From Deltaproteobacteria bacterium (GTDB lineage Bacteria > Desulfobacterota > Desulfobacteria > Desulfobacterales > SURF-7), in assembly GCA_019307665.1 (NCBI GenBank), contig JAFDJC010000165.1, positions 1 to 7,228 of the forward strand: a stretch of 7,228 bases of DNA. The letters run 5' to 3'. The notes beneath the pieces were generated by a model. The model searched no databases. It saw only the letters and a list, made by a program, of their open reading frames with translations, and was not told where the DNA came from. A program made the translations under genes and the position numbers. Below are positions 5,894 through 7,228 of the stretch, in pieces. How positions within the stretch are numbered: the first letter of the stretch is position 1; the number at the start of each line of letters is the position of its first letter.

Positions 5894-7171
5894 ATGACAA
5901 CTGACAAAGCAACCCCTGCTAGTGGAAGCATTTTGGTGGTCGGAGGGGGTATAAGCGGATTAACAACTGCCCTTGAAGCTGCCGAAACCGGGTACGAGGT
6001 TTTCCTTGTAGAAAAAAATCCATACCTGGGAGGAAGGGTAGCGCAGCTGAATCAGTATTTCCCCAAGCTGTGTCCCCCTACCTGCGGCCTTGAAATCAAC
6101 TTTAGACGAATTAAAGACAACCCCAAAGTAAAGGTCTTTACACTTGCAGAAGTAGAAAATGTTGCCGGATCACCCGGAAATTACGACGTAACTCTTAAAA
6201 TCAGTCCGCGTTATGTAAACGAAAATTGTACAAACTGCGGAGAATGCGCAGATGTCTGCGAAACCGAAATTTCAAATGAATTCAACTTTGGAATCGATAG
6301 AACAAAAGCAGCTTATCTGCCCCATCCAATGGCTTTCCCTGCACGCCATGTTATCTCTTCCCAGATTAAGGGAACCGATGATGCAAAACGATGTGAAGAA
6401 GCCTGTAAATATGATGCTGTCGATTTTGCCATGGAACCTAAAACATTAAATTTCAATGTAGGTTCTATTGTCTGGGCAACAGGATGGGAGCCGTATGATG
6501 CGACCAAGATAGACAACCTTGGGTTCGGGCAATACCCCAACGTTATCACAAACATGATGATGGAACGTTATGCAGCACCGAACGGTCCCACAAAAGGCAA
6601 AATCCTCCGTCCTTCAGACAGCAAGGAACCGGAAAGTATCGCCTTTGTTCAGTGTGCCGGTTCAAGGGATGAAAATCATCTTCCTTATTGCTCATACATC
6701 TGCTGCATGGCATCACTGAAGCAGGCAACATACATTCGTGAGCGATATCCTGATGCCAGGATCTATATTTTCTATATAGATGTCAGAGCGCCCGGACAAC
6801 GATATGAAAAATTTTACAAAAAAATCAAGGAAGATAAAAATATCTTCATGATCAAAGGCAAGGTAGCGGAAGTATCAGAGGAAGCCGGCACCGGCAACAT
6901 TACCGTTGTAGCTGAAAACGCGATTACAGGCGAAAAAATCACACAGGCGGTTGATATGGCTGTTCTTGCAACAGGCATGCAGCCGACTGCCGTCAATACC
7001 AGGCTTCCGGCTGATCTGAAAATGACCGAAGACGGTTTTATGATAAACGATTTTGAAAAAGGCGGCATGTTTGCAACAGGCTGTGCCAACAAACCGTCGG
7101 ATGTTGTATCGTGCAATCAGAATGCTACCGGTATGGCTCTTAAAGCGATTCAAACCCTGGTGAAGAGGTAG
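5894..7171 (+). CDS. qmoA: Quinone-interacting membrane-bound oxidoreductase complex, subunit QmoA
   Basis: QmoA is a soluble HdrA-like flavoprotein of the QmoABC complex, which in sulfate reducers links the menaquinone pool to APS reductase. The 425-residue product starts with an FAD motif SILVVGGGISGL (12-23) and the acidic end of the second strand VEKNPYLGGR (39-48). It then has PKLCPPTCGLE (57-67), typical of HdrA-like proteins, and a cluster-binding set CTNCGECADVC (C112, C115, C118, C122), followed by C167 and C171. The HdrA-type FVQCAGSRDE (251-260) and YCSYICC (265-271) come next, then a second nucleotide-binding half ending with FATGC (393-397). GGAGGG (5883-5888) sits 5 nt before the ATG, which fixes the start; no upstream in-frame start is better. 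qmoB begins 10 nt after the stop, so they form one operon. The gap and terminator after aprA suggest qmo depends on readthrough or its own promoter. Confidence 0.96.
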   Translation: MTTDKATPASGSILVVGGGISGLTTALEAAETGYEVFLVEKNPYLGGRVAQLNQYFPKLCPPTCGLEINFRRIKDNPKVKVFTLAEVENVAGSPGNYDVTLKISPRYVNENCTNCGECADVCETEISNEFNFGIDRTKAAYLPHPMAFPARHVISSQIKGTDDAKRCEEACKYDAVDFAMEPKTLNFNVGSIVWATGWEPYDATKIDNLGFGQYPNVITNMMMERYAAPNGPTKGKILRPSDSKEPESIAFVQCAGSRDENHLPYCSYICCMASLKQATYIRERYPDARIYIFYIDVRAPGQRYEKFYKKIKEDKNIFMIKGKVAEVSEEAGTGNITVVAENAITGEKITQAVDMAVLATGMQPTAVNTRLPADLKMTEDGFMINDFEKGGMFATGCANKPSDVVSCNQNATGMALKAIQTLVKR

Positions 7172-7181
7172 GAGGTTAACC

Positions 7182-7228
7182 ATGGATAAAAAATATGGTG
7201 TATATATATGCACAGGCTGCGGAATCGG
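7182..7228 (+). CDS. qmoB: QmoB N-terminus, cut by the window end
   Basis: Only 15 full codons are present: MDKKYGVYICTGCGI. The CTGCGI motif, together with the place directly after qmoA, fits the start of QmoB, the second HdrA-like flavoprotein of the complex. AGGAGG (7170-7175) overlaps the qmoA stop codon and lies 6 nt before the ATG, suggesting translational coupling. The rest of the gene, and qmoC, should follow outside the window. Confidence 0.85.
   Translation, partial: MDKKYGVYICTGCGI

Overview
The window comes from a dissimilatory sulfate-reducing bacterium, most likely a member of the Desulfobacterota close to Desulfobacteraceae. The evidence is a complete aprBA pair (adenosine 5'-phosphosulfate reductase), followed on the same strand by qmoA and the first codons of qmoB (the quinone-interacting membrane-bound oxidoreductase that supplies electrons to the reductase). 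This placement rests on protein motifs and gene order read by eye; no database search was run.

Layout. Bases 1-417 (+) hold the C-terminal part of an Ada/Ogt-type O6-alkylguanine-DNA alkyltransferase whose 5' end lies outside the window. Bases 495-804 (+) hold a broken histidine phosphotransfer (Hpt) domain gene, with one stop just after its possible ATG and a one-base shift in an A6 run. Bases 813-2382 (-) are a two-gene unit: a YkgJ-type cysteine-cluster protein, then a short-chain dehydrogenase (SDR) that overlaps it by 11 bp. Bases 2383-3054 form a 672-nt intergenic region. It contains a large imperfect palindrome resembling a dispersed repeat, a good sigma70-type promoter, and a long leader with a 25-nt dyad and an extra Shine-Dalgarno-like sequence. 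Next come aprB (3055-3492) and aprA (3565-5544). The 349-nt gap after aprA has a strong intrinsic terminator and, just before qmoA, a perfect 16-bp tandem duplication. qmoA covers 5894-7171 and qmoB starts at 7182.

How the genes work together. ATP sulfurylase (not in this window) makes APS. AprA reduces APS to sulfite and AMP on its FAD, and AprB's two [4Fe-4S] clusters carry electrons to that FAD. The Qmo complex is thought to pass electrons from menaquinol to AprBA. The terminator between aprA and qmoA suggests that aprBA can be transcribed separately and to a higher level than qmo.

The metabolic core is well-known biology, and I found no convincing new multi-gene system. The items most worth a second look are the broken Hpt gene, the SDR with Asn in place of its catalytic Lys, the ~159-bp palindromic element, the structured apr leader, the mutually exclusive hairpins after aprA, and the 16-bp tandem repeat whose TATAAT abuts the qmoA ribosome binding site.
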